From Novosphingobium sp. IK01 (GTDB lineage: Bacteria > Pseudomonadota > Alphaproteobacteria > Sphingomonadales > Sphingomonadaceae): 64,000 nt of DNA. Numbering within the stretch: position 1 is the stretch's first letter; every line of letters begins with the position of its first letter. The notes under the pieces were generated by a model. It was not told where the DNA came from, ran no database searches, and worked only from the letters and a program-made list of their open reading frames with translations. Location of the stretch: positions 992,001 through 1,056,000 of the forward strand of contig NZ_BTFW01000001.1 of assembly GCF_033242265.1 (NCBI RefSeq). Direction: 5' to 3'. The position numbers and the translations under genes were made by a program. Positions 43,404-52,947 of this stretch are shown here, one piece after another.

Positions 43404-45911
43404 CTAGCTCCGCAATGCAAGGTTTTCGGGGTCGAAGGGCGAGTCTGGGATCACCACGGCCTTGAACATCGAACCGAGAATGGAAATTTCCAGTTCAGTG
43501 CCCAGGGTTGCGTGTTCGGGTGCAATCATCGCGAGCGCCAGCGACTTGCCGGTGCGCCAACCATAACCGCCCGAGGTGGCGCGGCCAACAAGTTGTCCAT
43601 CACGATAGATTGCTTCGGAGCCACGGGCATCGGCATCGGTAACGCCCAGGACTTCGAGGGTAACGAGGTTCCACGAAAGACCGGCTTCCTTCTTCGCCAG
43701 CAGCCCGTCACGGCCAACGAAGTCCGGCTTCTTCATGGAGATGAAACGGTCGAGCCCGGATTCCAGGGCATTGTATTCGACCGAAAGTTCGCGCGGGATG
43801 AGCTTGTAGCTCTTTTCCAGCGCCATCGACGTCATCGCCCGGATGCCGAAGGGCTTGATGTCGAATTCCGCGCCCGCTGCCATCAGCTTGTCGAAGATGT
43901 AGTTCTGCATCTCGATCGGGTGGTGGAATTCCCAGCCCAGTTCGCCGATGAAGTTGACGCGCAGGGCGTCGCAGGGTGCCGCGCCCACCGAGATGCGCTG
44001 GCCGGTCAGCCAGGGGAACGCCTCGTTGGACAGATCGGTGCGGGTAACCTTGGCCAGCACGTCACGAGCACGCGGACCTGCCAGAACGAGAACGCCCATG
44101 GCCGTGGTCAGGCGTTCGAAGCGCACCGAACCGTCGGTCGGCAGGGCCTTGAGCAGGTAGTCGTGGTCGTGGGCTTCGAGAGCACCGGCCGAAACCAGAT
44201 AGTAGCTCTGCGGGCCCTTCTTGTAGACCGTGAATTCGCTGCGCACGCCGCCAGCCGGGGTCAGCAGGTAGGAGAGCGAAACGCGGCCGATCTTCTTGGG
44301 CACCGCGTTCGAGAGCAGCTTGCCCAGCCATTCTTCCGCGCCGGGGCCCGAAATCATGCACTTGGCAAAGGCACTCATGTCCTGGATGCCGACCTTTTGC
44401 GTCACATGGCGGCATTCGGCGCCCACGTGCTCGAAATAGTTGGAGCGACGGAACGACCAGCGTTCACGGATCGGCTCGCCCGGCACGTCGGGGTGGTTGT
44501 GGTTGAGGATGGTCTCGGGCTTTTCGAGATCGTCCTCGGTCAGTTCGTAGCCTTCGGGAGCGAACCAGTTGGGACGTTCCCAGCCGAACACGCTGCCGAA
44601 CACCGCACCCAGCTTCTTCATGCGGTCGTAGCACGGGGTCTGGCGCAGCGGGCGGGCGGCTTCGCGTTCTTCGTCCGGGTAGTGGATCGAGAACACCTTG
44701 GCATAGGCTTCCTCGTTCTTTTCGACGAGATAGCCTTCACCGGCAAAGTCCCCGAAACGACGCGGATCGACGCCCATCATGTCGATGGTCGGTTCGCCGC
44801 CCACGATCCAGTGCGCCAGCTGCCAGCCTGCGCCGCCAGCAGCGGTGATGCCGAAGCTGTGGCCTTCGTTGAGCCAGAAGTTCTTGCGACCCGGCGCCGG
44901 GCCGACGATCGGCGAACCATCGGGGGTATAGGCGATGGCGCCGTTGTAGACCTTCTTGAGACCCACTTCGGCGAACGCGGGAACGCGCTCGATGGCCGAG
45001 AGGATATAGGGTTCGAGACGGTCGAGGGCGTCGGGGAACAGCTCGTATTCGCTGTTGGCCGCCGGGCCCTTGAGGTAGCACGCCGGGGCGCCGATTTCGT
45101 AGGGCCCGAGCAGCAGGCCACCGGCTTCCTCGCGCATGTACCAGCTGGAGTCGCTCTCGCGCAGCACGCCCATTTCGGGCAGGCCCTTGGCCTTGCGCTC
45201 CATGATCGCGGGATGCTGTTCAGTCACGATGTACTGGTGCTCGACCGGGATCACCGGAACATCGAGGCCGACCATCGCACCGGTCTGGCGGGCAAAGCTG
45301 CCGGTCGCCGAGACGACGTGTTCGCAGGTGATGTCGCCCTGGTCGGTCGAGACGACCCACTCGCCGTTCGGCTTCTGGGTGATGCCGGTCACGGTCGTGT
45401 TGCGGTAGATCGTCGCGCCGCGCTGACGGGCCCCCTTGGCGAGCGCCTGGGTCAGGTCGGCGGGCTGGATATAGCCGTCGGTCGGATGCTGGATCGCGCC
45501 GAGCACGCCGTCCATCTGCGCCAGCGGCCAGATTTCCTCGACCTGTTCGGGCGAAAGGAAGTTCACCTCGACGCCGATCGTCTTGGCGACACCGGCGTAA
45601 TAGCGGTATTCGTCCATGCGGTCCTTGCTGTTGGCAAGGCGGATGTTCGAAACCCGCGAGAAACCGACGTTGAGTTCGGTTTCCGCTTCCAGACTGGGAT
45701 AGAGATCCACAGAGTACTGGTGCAGCTTGCCCACCGAATAGGACAAGTTGAACAGCGGCAGCAGACCGGCAGCATGCCAGGTCGACCCCGAGGTCAATTC
45801 CTTGCGCTCGATGAGCGCAACGTCGGTCCATCCCATCTTGGCCAAGTGGTACAGCGTGCTGACGCCCACCACGCCGCCACCAATAACCACAACCCGTGCC
45901 GTCGTCTTCAT
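43404..45911 (-). CDS. Dimethylglycine dehydrogenase-like flavoprotein
   Basis: An 835-residue protein with two halves: an N-terminal FAD-binding oxidase domain (VVVIGGGVVGVSTLYHLAKMGWTDVALIERKELTSGSTWHAAGLL, about 5-390) and a C-terminal GcvT-like folate domain (about 430-835; MSAFAKCMISGPGAEEWLGKL, NFIGELGWEFHHPIEMQNYIFDKL). This plan is shared by dimethylglycine and sarcosine dehydrogenases. Because heterotetrameric sarcosine oxidase is encoded in the same operon, oxidation of dimethylglycine to sarcosine is the best call (inference). The gene is the first of the operon, 5 nt before gbcA. I start at the ATG at 45911. Confidence 0.82.
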   Translation of the reverse strand: MKTTARVVVIGGGVVGVSTLYHLAKMGWTDVALIERKELTSGSTWHAAGLLPLFNLSYSVGKLHQYSVDLYPSLEAETELNVGFSRVSNIRLANSKDRMDEYRYYAGVAKTIGVEVNFLSPEQVEEIWPLAQMDGVLGAIQHPTDGYIQPADLTQALAKGARQRGATIYRNTTVTGITQKPNGEWVVSTDQGDITCEHVVSATGSFARQTGAMVGLDVPVIPVEHQYIVTEQHPAIMERKAKGLPEMGVLRESDSSWYMREEAGGLLLGPYEIGAPACYLKGPAANSEYELFPDALDRLEPYILSAIERVPAFAEVGLKKVYNGAIAYTPDGSPIVGPAPGRKNFWLNEGHSFGITAAGGAGWQLAHWIVGGEPTIDMMGVDPRRFGDFAGEGYLVEKNEEAYAKVFSIHYPDEEREAARPLRQTPCYDRMKKLGAVFGSVFGWERPNWFAPEGYELTEDDLEKPETILNHNHPDVPGEPIRERWSFRRSNYFEHVGAECRHVTQKVGIQDMSAFAKCMISGPGAEEWLGKLLSNAVPKKIGRVSLSYLLTPAGGVRSEFTVYKKGPQSYYLVSAGALEAHDHDYLLKALPTDGSVRFERLTTAMGVLVLAGPRARDVLAKVTRTDLSNEAFPWLTGQRISVGAAPCDALRVNFIGELGWEFHHPIEMQNYIFDKLMAAGAEFDIKPFGIRAMTSMALEKSYKLIPRELSVEYNALESGLDRFISMKKPDFVGRDGLLAKKEAGLSWNLVTLEVLGVTDADARGSEAIYRDGQLVGRATSGGYGWRTGKSLALAMIAPEHATLGTELEISILGSMFKAVVIPDSPFDPENLALRS

Positions 45912-46373
45912 GTCTTGCCTCAGCTTCTTGTCGCTGCCTGTGACCCTAGCGCTATGCCACACCGGGCCCGGTAGCAATCACGCTACCGCAGCATTCATCA
46001 AACTAATGATAGAGATTAGAAAGATGATGGTCTGAACGATTGCAGCATTCACCAATGCCCCTGCAATAACCCGGGACTCCCGATCATTGTCCCGACAATC
46101 CATGACGCGCAGGCCACATCGCGCGCCAGAACTGCCTGATATTAGTCAGGTTAATGCAAGTCGTAAGCAGGCTTTATTTACAAGAGAACCTAAAAAAGTC
46201 ATTTTTATGACGTAGATTCAGCAACTTGAATTTTCCGAAAATCTCTTTTGCAAGCTATTCATGCTGCGCAGCGACAGTCACAGCGTTCTTGCCGCAAATC
46301 CAATCCTGATGCACCATTTGTGCACAGGGTGAGAGCCTCCGAAAACGTGAGGCCAGCTTAGAGGGAAGCTGTA
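45912..46373. promoter_or_regulatory. AT-rich divergent control region of the betaine operon and a TonB receptor
   Basis: 462 bp, far richer in A+T than the rest of the window between 46140 and 46260, without a supported gene. It must hold the promoters of the leftward betaine operon and the rightward TonB receptor. The clearest palindrome is GTCATTTTTATGAC at 46198-46211. No riboswitch that I recognise is visible. Confidence 0.55.
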
Positions 46374-48926
46374 ATGCACAAGCCGCTTCAAGGAGGCCTT
46401 GATCTGGATCAGGCCGTCGATTTTCCGTTCGCAGGTGCCGCAACGGCGCGCCAGCGCCCGATGCTCCGCCAGCGCCACGCCGCCATGCTGGCCGGCGCCG
46501 CGTTGATTGCCGTTCCGGCGCTCATGCCCGGCCTGGCCCATGCCCAGACTGCCGCCCCGGCCCAGACCGAGGCCACCGCGACGGCGCAGGCCACTCCCCC
46601 CGTCGATACCGGCACGACCGACATCGTCGTGACCGCGCAGCGCCGCGAACAGAAGCTCAATGACGTGGGCATCGCGGTCTCGGTGCTTTCGGCCAAGGAC
46701 CTCAAGACGCTGGCGATCACCAACGCGACCGACATCGTTCGCGCGATCCCCAACCTCAAGTTCAACTCCTATGGCTCCAGCCAGGTGGTGTTCAACATCC
46801 GCGGCGTGTCGCAGAACGACTATGGCGACCAGCAGGAGCCGCCCGTCGCCGTCTATCAGGACGACAGCTACGCGGCCTCGATCTCGACCGCCAGCTTCCC
46901 GATCTTCGACCTTGCACGCACCGAGGCGCTGCGCGGGCCGCAGGGCACGCTGTTCGGTCGCAACGCCACGGGCGGCGCGGTACAGTTCATCTCGAACCAG
47001 CCGACCCACGATCTGGACGGCTATCTTCAGGCCCAGACCGGCAGCTACAACCAGTCGATCGTCGAAGGCGCGATCTCGGGCGGGCTGACCAACACCCTGA
47101 CCGCGCGCGTGTCGGGCATCTACGACCGCGATTCCGGCTACATCAAGAACCTGATGCCCGGCGCCAAGGATCTGGGCGCCAACAACCACTGGGCCCTGCG
47201 CGGCATCCTCCAGTGGGATCCCACCAGCGATTTCCGCGCGCGCCTGACCGTGCGCTACAGCGAGGCCGACCACGAACGGCAGGCCGGCGTCTACTCGTTC
47301 ATGCCCGCCTGCCCCAACGCGCAGTTGCAGGGGGAATTCCTCGGCGCGAGCGAAGTCTGCCAGTACTGGAACAACTATGGCGGCACGTCGTACAACGGCG
47401 GCACGCCCGGCTCGTCGGCCAATGGCTATGCCAACCCGGCCATCGCGGCCAGCCAGGGCGGCAATCCGTGGCGCACCTACAGCTCGGGCGAAAACTATGT
47501 GAACCGCAAGCTGTTCGCCGCCACGCTGCGCCTCGAAGCCAAGCTGGGCATCTTCGACGTGACCTCGGTCACCGACTACCAGAACCTGGCCAAGTACTAC
47601 ACCGAGTCCGACGACGGCGCGCCCAGCCTGCCCTATGTCGAAGGTCAGGCGCTCGCCCCCTACACCACCGGATCGTGCAGCAATGCCCCGGCGCTGACCT
47701 GCTATGCACCGGGCACCGTGTTCACCCAGAGCGCGCGCACCCAGCAGATCACCCAGGAACTGCGCGCGGCCACCAAGTTCGGCAAGAACTACCTGACGTT
47801 CGGCGGGTTCGGCATGTTGCTGACCGGCAGCTATGGCGCCAAGTACGCAACCCCCTTCGACCAGTACGACCCCTCGGTCCGCTTCTACCAGCGCACCAAG
47901 TCCTATGCGTTCTTCGCGCAGGACGAATTCAAGTTCGACGATCACTGGAAGCTGATCGTGGGCGCGCGCTACTGGCACGACAGCAAGCTGGGCTGGTACA
48001 ACGGCGTGGAATCGATCTCGGGCCTGTCGATCAACTATGGCCCGAGCGGAATGGGCTTCTATGATCCCACTGGCACTGCCAATGCCGCCGACATCACCGC
48101 CACCCCTTCGGCGGCCCGTCCCAGCTTCGACGGCGTGACCGTTCGCGCCGAACTCGACTACAAGCCGGGCCCCGACACGCTGCTCTATGCCAGCTACAAC
48201 CGTGGTTCGAAGTCGGGCGGGTTCACCTTCTCGACCGGCACGCCCTATGCCGGCCAGGCGCTGACCGACACGATCAACAACATCGCCTACCGGCCCGAAA
48301 CGCTCAACGACTATGAAATCGGCCTGAAGACCAAGATCGGTCCGAAGGTCCAGTTCAACCTCGCGGCGTTTTATTACGACTACCAGAACTATCAGGCCTA
48401 CGTGCAGGTCGGCTATACCCAGCTCGTGCGCAACCTGCCCGCCACGATCAAGGGCATCGAGGCCGAAGTGACCGCCCACCCGATCCGCGGCTTGACGCTC
48501 CAGGCCTCGGGCGCGGTTCAGGACAGCAAGGTCAAGGGCGTGATGCTGCCCGACGGGCTCACCGTGGTGAACCACGACCTGCCCCAGGCGCCCGGCTTCT
48601 CGGCCAATGCGCTGGCCCGCTACGAATTCAACGTGGGCGATGCGCAGGTCTCGGTCCAGGGTGACGCGATGTACTCGGGGGGCTTCTGCTTCTCGGTGCT
48701 GTGCGCGCCGGTCGAGCGCGAAGGCGCCTACCACGTCGAGAACGCCCGCATCGGTGTGATCCCTGCCGGCAAGAACCTCGAACTGGCGTTCTTCGTCAAC
48801 AACATCTTCAACCGGGCCTATCGCACCTATGCGTTCGATGGTTCGCTCTATTGGGGCGATGCGCTCAGCGTCTTCGCCAAGCCCCGGACCTGGGGCCTGA
48901 GCGCCCGGATCAACTTCGGCAAGTAG
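46374..48926 (+). CDS. TonB-dependent receptor beside the betaine operon
   Basis: An 850-residue receptor. A signal peptide (LAGAALIAVPALMPGLAHAQ, about residues 39-58) follows a long basic start; an ATG at 46461 would give a normal short signal, while the ATG at 46374 has GGGAAG before it. The TonB-box-like TTDIVVTAQRREQKLNDVGIAVSVL precedes the plug domain (LARTEALRGPQGTLFGRNATGGAVQF), then the barrel ending GLSARINFGK. It is the typical sphingomonad receptor whose ligand is unknown. Its position, divergent from the betaine operon, hints at a shared stimulus, but small betaines normally pass porins, so the link is speculative. Confidence 0.88.
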   Translation: MHKPLQGGLDLDQAVDFPFAGAATARQRPMLRQRHAAMLAGAALIAVPALMPGLAHAQTAAPAQTEATATAQATPPVDTGTTDIVVTAQRREQKLNDVGIAVSVLSAKDLKTLAITNATDIVRAIPNLKFNSYGSSQVVFNIRGVSQNDYGDQQEPPVAVYQDDSYAASISTASFPIFDLARTEALRGPQGTLFGRNATGGAVQFISNQPTHDLDGYLQAQTGSYNQSIVEGAISGGLTNTLTARVSGIYDRDSGYIKNLMPGAKDLGANNHWALRGILQWDPTSDFRARLTVRYSEADHERQAGVYSFMPACPNAQLQGEFLGASEVCQYWNNYGGTSYNGGTPGSSANGYANPAIAASQGGNPWRTYSSGENYVNRKLFAATLRLEAKLGIFDVTSVTDYQNLAKYYTESDDGAPSLPYVEGQALAPYTTGSCSNAPALTCYAPGTVFTQSARTQQITQELRAATKFGKNYLTFGGFGMLLTGSYGAKYATPFDQYDPSVRFYQRTKSYAFFAQDEFKFDDHWKLIVGARYWHDSKLGWYNGVESISGLSINYGPSGMGFYDPTGTANAADITATPSAARPSFDGVTVRAELDYKPGPDTLLYASYNRGSKSGGFTFSTGTPYAGQALTDTINNIAYRPETLNDYEIGLKTKIGPKVQFNLAAFYYDYQNYQAYVQVGYTQLVRNLPATIKGIEAEVTAHPIRGLTLQASGAVQDSKVKGVMLPDGLTVVNHDLPQAPGFSANALARYEFNVGDAQVSVQGDAMYSGGFCFSVLCAPVEREGAYHVENARIGVIPAGKNLELAFFVNNIFNRAYRTYAFDGSLYWGDALSVFAKPRTWGLSARINFGK

Positions 48927-48942
48927 GCCGGAATGGTCCTCC

Positions 48943-48987
48943 AGGGGCCCGTCGCGCCAGAAGCGCTTCGGGCCCCTTTCTTTTTTT
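48943..48987 (+). terminator. Rho-independent terminator after the TonB receptor
   Basis: The arms AGGGGCCCG and CGGGCCCCT with an internal GC-rich loop are followed by TTTCTTTTTTT. It begins 17 bp after the stop codon. Confidence 0.85.
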
Positions 48988-49248
48988 GCATCCCCGTGCA
49001 GGCAGTTGCGAGGCAGGTCGATCTGTGATCAAACTTGCAGGCACACACTTCGGCAAAGACGGACCCGGCATGACACAGCCTTCCTTCCGCCCTCTATCGT
49101 TACCGGCATCCCGGTTCACGCCAGCCTGCCGGTTCACGCCCGCCTGCCGGTTCACGCCCGCCTGCCTCTTCACGCCTGTCTGATCGATCCGCGGCGCCGG
49201 GTGACGTGGCCCGGCAAAGCCCTCTCCAGGAAAGCGAGTTCCCTGCCC
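48988..49248. other. Intergenic region before the permease
   Basis: 261 bp, largely taken up by the 18-nt repeat array at 49111-49182. A frame that would extend the permease through this array to 49006 has no membrane or family character and looks spurious. Confidence 0.5.
49111..49182. repeat. 18-nt tandem repeat, four units
   Basis: Units close to CCGGTTCACGCCCGCCTG occur four times head to tail (49111, 49129, 49147, 49165), the last with several changes. It lies 66 bp before the permease start. Confidence 0.9.
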
Positions 49249-50643
49249 ATGGCCCCTCCCCCTCCACCCTCCGCCGATAGCGGCGCGCTGGCCCATTCGC
49301 TCAAGCCGCGCCATGTCACCATGATCTCGATCGGCGGGATCATCGGGGCCGGCATCTTCGTGGGGTCGAGCGCGGCGATCCACATCGCCGGGCCTGCCGT
49401 CATGCTCACGTATGCGCTGTGCGGCACGCTGGTCTTCGTGATCATGCGCATGCTGGGCGAAATGGCGATGGCGCGGCCGGGCGTGGGCTCTTTCACGGGC
49501 TATGCCGCGCTGGGTCTGGGGCCCTGGGCGGGCTTCAGCACGGCCTGGCTCTATTACTATTTCTGGGTCATCACCATCGCGGTCGAGGCGATTGCCGGGG
49601 CGCAGATGCTCACGCCGTTCATCCCGCTGCCGATGTGGGCGCTCGCCGCGCTGCTGATCGGGACGATGACCATGGTCAACCTGCTCTCGGTCAAGACCTA
49701 TGGCGAGTTCGAGTTCTGGTTCGCCTCGCTCAAGGTGCTCACGATCCTCGGGTTCATGGCGCTGGGCCTTGGCTACCTGTTCGGCTTTGGCCCCGGCCTG
49801 GCCCGGATCGCGGCGACGTTCAGCGCCCATGGCGGCGCCTTCCCGACCGGGATCGGCACCGTCTTCACCGCCATCCCGGTGGTGATCTTCTCGATGATGG
49901 GCTCCGAAGTGGCCACCATCGCGGCGGTCGAGACCGCCGATCCGGCCCGCAACATCGTGCGCGCCGCGCGCACGGTGACCTTGCGCATCATGGTCTTCTA
50001 TCTCGGCTCGATCAGCGTGATCCTCGCGATCCTGCCGTGGGACCAGGTGGTCTCGGGGCAATCGCCGTTCGTGGCCGCGCTCTCGCTGATCAAGGTGCCC
50101 GGCGCACAGGCGATCATCGGCGCGGTGATTTTCACCGCGATCATCTCGTGCCTCAATTCGGCGATCTACGTGACCTCGCGCATGCTCTTCGAAATGGCCC
50201 ATCGCGGCGATGCGCCCGCCGCTTTCGGGCGCGTCTCGGCCCGGCAGGTGCCCGCGCTGGGCATCGTCCTGTCGGGTGTGGCCGGGTTCGTCGTCGTGCT
50301 GACCTCGATCATCTCGCCCGACGGGGTGTTCACGTTCCTGTTGCAATCCTCGGGCGCGACGATCCTGTCGGTCTACCTGCTGATCTCGCTCAGCCAGATC
50401 GCGCTGCGCCGCCGGATCGAGACGACCGGCGAACGCCTGAGCGTGAAGGTCTGGGCCTTCCCGGCGGTGTCCTATGCCGCCGTCGGGGGGATCATGGCGG
50501 TGCTGGTGATGATGGCCCTGATGCCCGACCAGCGCTTGCAGGTGGTGCTCAGCCTGGGGGTCTTCGTGGCCTGTCTGGCGGCCCATGGCCTGCGCCGCCG
50601 CGCCCACCGCGAAGGTTCGCCCCGCCTGCGCGCCCACCTCTGA
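49249..50643 (+). CDS. Amino-acid permease (APC superfamily)
   Basis: A 464-residue transporter with 12 predicted helices. HSLKPRHVTMISIGGIIGAGIFVGSSAAI (helix 1, with the unwound GxGIF site) and MLGEMAMARPGVGSFTGYAALGLGPWAGFSTAWLYYYFW (helices 2-3) are those of the AnsP/GabP/CycA group of proton-coupled amino-acid permeases. It moves amino acids across the inner membrane; the substrate is not evident. The start at 49249 is chosen because homologous sequence begins directly after. Its place two genes from the betaine operon might fit an N-methylated amino acid or GABA (weak inference). Confidence 0.87.
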   Translation: MAPPPPPSADSGALAHSLKPRHVTMISIGGIIGAGIFVGSSAAIHIAGPAVMLTYALCGTLVFVIMRMLGEMAMARPGVGSFTGYAALGLGPWAGFSTAWLYYYFWVITIAVEAIAGAQMLTPFIPLPMWALAALLIGTMTMVNLLSVKTYGEFEFWFASLKVLTILGFMALGLGYLFGFGPGLARIAATFSAHGGAFPTGIGTVFTAIPVVIFSMMGSEVATIAAVETADPARNIVRAARTVTLRIMVFYLGSISVILAILPWDQVVSGQSPFVAALSLIKVPGAQAIIGAVIFTAIISCLNSAIYVTSRMLFEMAHRGDAPAAFGRVSARQVPALGIVLSGVAGFVVVLTSIISPDGVFTFLLQSSGATILSVYLLISLSQIALRRRIETTGERLSVKVWAFPAVSYAAVGGIMAVLVMMALMPDQRLQVVLSLGVFVACLAAHGLRRRAHREGSPRLRAHL

Positions 50644-50913
50644 TCTCGTTTTACGCTTCTCCCTGCCCCGTCCCCTCTTGCCCCGTCCTCATGCGCCACG
50701 CGCGGGACGGGGCTGATTTTCAGGCCTGGGCGGCCCCGTGCGGGGCGGGCGTGATCGGCAAGCGCCCTCCGACCAACGCCATGATGCCATCGACCAGCGC
50801 ATTTGCTTTCACGCGCAACCATCGCCTATCCCTTTGGCCAAGCCGTCCTTTCACGCAAGGACGGTTGCTTCCCCAAGAGGGCCGCCAGCGCGCCGAGCGG
50901 GCGCCGGGCGGCC

Positions 50914-52788
50914 ATGCCGATACTGGATTTGCCGATGGATCGTCGCCACTTGCTCAAGACCGGACTCAAGGCTGGAACCGCCAGCGCCGGACTTGCCGCC
51001 CTTTCCTCGCTGGGCATGGCCCGCGCTGCCACCCCGGCAGCAGCCCCTTCTGCTGGCGCGAGCAGCCCCGAAGACGCGCGGCTGGCCGCCCTGTTCGATA
51101 CGATGATGGGCGCAATGCTCGATCATTCGCCCGAAACGGCCACGGCGCTCGGCGTCGATACCGGCAAGCGCGCGAACGCGAAGTATCACCTCGATGATCG
51201 CTCGCAGGCCGCCTGGAACGAGGCCAAGACCCGCAACGCCCGCGATCTGGCCGCGCTGCGCAAGATCGACACCACCCGGCTGACCGGCAACAACCGCTGG
51301 AACCACGCCAGCATCCTCTTCTCGGTCGAAGTGGCCGACGAGATGAACCGCACTTTCAGCACCCTGGGCACGCCCTATGCGGTCAGCCAGCTGACCGGCT
51401 GCTACCAGTCGATCCCCGATTTCCTCGACAGCCAGCACACCATCGAGACGAGCGCCGACGCCCAGGCCTATCTGGCCCGCCTCGATGCCTTTGCCACGGC
51501 CATCGACCAGGACAGCGAGGCCGTCCGCCACGACAGCGCGCAAGGCGTGATCCCGCCCGACTTCGTGCTGGCCAAGGCGCTGATCCAGCTCAAGGCGCTG
51601 CGCGACACGCCGGTGGCTTCGTCCAACCTCGTGGCCTCGCTCGTGCGCCGCACGGCGGCCAAGGGCATTGCCGGGAACTGGGGCGAGCGGGCACAGGCGG
51701 CCTGCACCGCGCGCGTCCTGCCCGCGCTCGACCGCCAGATCACCCTGCTCGAAGGCCTGCTGCCCCATGCGGTTCACACCGCCGGGGTCGCCCGCCTGCC
51801 CAAGGGCGAGGAACTCTACCGGATCTCGCTGCGCAACTATACCACCAGCGACATGGACCCTGAGGAAATCCACCGCATCGGGCTCGAACTGATCGCGCAG
51901 CAAAGCGCGCAGGCCGATGAAATTCTCAAGGCCCAGGGCTACACCAAGGGCACCGTCGGCCAGCGCCTGCGCGCGCTCTACGACGATCCCAAGTTCCGCT
52001 ATCCCAACACCGACGAAGGCAAGGACAAGCTCATTGCCGACCTCAACCAGCAGGTCGTGGCGATGCAGGCGCGCCTGCCCGAATACTTCCACACCCTGCC
52101 CAAGGCCAAGCTCGACATTCGCCGCGTGCCCAAGGCGGTCGAGGCCGGCGCGCCGGGCGGCTATTACCAGAACGGCTCGCTCGACGGCGCGCGGCCGGGC
52201 GCCTTCTACATCAACTTGCGCGACACCGCCGAAGTGCCGAGCTGGACCCTGCCCACGCTGACCTATCACGAGGGCATCCCCGGCCATCACCTCCAGCTCT
52301 CGCTGGCACAGGAAGCGGGCCTGCCCATGCTGCGCAAGATCCAGTTCTTTTCGGGCTACGGCGAAGGCTGGGCGCTCTATGCCGAGCAACTGGCGGTCGA
52401 AATGGGCGTCTACAAGGACGATCCGTTCGGCCATATCGGCCAGCTTCACGACAGCATCTTCCGGGGTGTCCGTCTGGTCGTCGACAGCGGCATGCACGCC
52501 AAGGGCTGGAGCCGCGAGCAGGCGGTGAAGTTCTACACCGACACCATCGGCGACCCCGAGACGATGGCGATCACCGAAGTCGAACGCTACTGCGTCTGGC
52601 CGGGCCAGGCGTGCAGCTACATGCTAGGCAAGCTCGACTGGCTGCGCCTGCGCGACAAGGCGCGCACCGCGCTGGGCTCGCGCTTCGACATCCGCCTGTT
52701 CCACGATGCGGGCCTGCTGCCCGGCGCGATGCCGCTGCCCGTGCTCGACCAGTGCATCGACGCCTATATCGCCAAGGCATCGACCTGA
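50914..52788 (+). CDS. Exported DUF885 protein with a metalloprotease-like site
   Basis: A 624-residue protein with a twin-arginine signal (MDRRHLLKTGLKAGTASAGLAAL), so it acts in the periplasm. The conserved block LTYHEGIPGHHLQLSLAQE near residue 450 contains HEGxPGHH, the putative zinc site of the DUF885 family, followed by GYGEGWALYAEQLAVEMG, which holds another conserved glutamate. The family is taken to be a metallopeptidase related to M32 carboxypeptidases, but few members have been tested. ATGs at 50914 and 50935 are possible starts. A 36-bp palindrome follows the stop. Confidence 0.85.
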   Translation: MPILDLPMDRRHLLKTGLKAGTASAGLAALSSLGMARAATPAAAPSAGASSPEDARLAALFDTMMGAMLDHSPETATALGVDTGKRANAKYHLDDRSQAAWNEAKTRNARDLAALRKIDTTRLTGNNRWNHASILFSVEVADEMNRTFSTLGTPYAVSQLTGCYQSIPDFLDSQHTIETSADAQAYLARLDAFATAIDQDSEAVRHDSAQGVIPPDFVLAKALIQLKALRDTPVASSNLVASLVRRTAAKGIAGNWGERAQAACTARVLPALDRQITLLEGLLPHAVHTAGVARLPKGEELYRISLRNYTTSDMDPEEIHRIGLELIAQQSAQADEILKAQGYTKGTVGQRLRALYDDPKFRYPNTDEGKDKLIADLNQQVVAMQARLPEYFHTLPKAKLDIRRVPKAVEAGAPGGYYQNGSLDGARPGAFYINLRDTAEVPSWTLPTLTYHEGIPGHHLQLSLAQEAGLPMLRKIQFFSGYGEGWALYAEQLAVEMGVYKDDPFGHIGQLHDSIFRGVRLVVDSGMHAKGWSREQAVKFYTDTIGDPETMAITEVERYCVWPGQACSYMLGKLDWLRLRDKARTALGSRFDIRLFHDAGLLPGAMPLPVLDQCIDAYIAKAST

Positions 52789-52803
52789 TTTCAGGTCCTT
52801 TTC

Positions 52804-52839
52804 GACAGCGCGCGGCGGACATGTCCGGCGCGCGCTGTC
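52804..52839. terminator. Long palindrome after the DUF885 gene
   Basis: The sequence from GACAGCGCGCG to CGCGCGCTGTC is an 18-bp inverted repeat with one mismatched pair and no spacer. It starts 16 bp after the stop codon and probably acts as a terminator or mRNA end, though no T-run follows. Confidence 0.55.
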
Positions 52840-52845
52840 AACCGC

Positions 52846-52878
52846 CCCGGTCTTGGCCCGGTCTTGGCCCGGTCTTGG
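52846..52878. repeat. 11-nt tandem repeat, three units
   Basis: CCCGGTCTTGG is repeated three times head to tail in the gap after the palindrome. Confidence 0.9.
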
Positions 52879-52947
52879 GCGGACAAAGCGTCCAAGGGGC
52901 CAGCGGGCGTCTTGCCGACAGGGCAGGAAGTGCCTTATCATGCTGCG

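Noticed and set aside
49111..49182. A possible CRISPR array
   Set aside because: The repeats are contiguous with no unique spacers and no cas gene is present; it is a simple tandem repeat.
49006..49248. An N-terminal extension of the permease through the repeat array
   Set aside because: The added 81 residues are repeat-coded, hydrophilic and not like any permease start.
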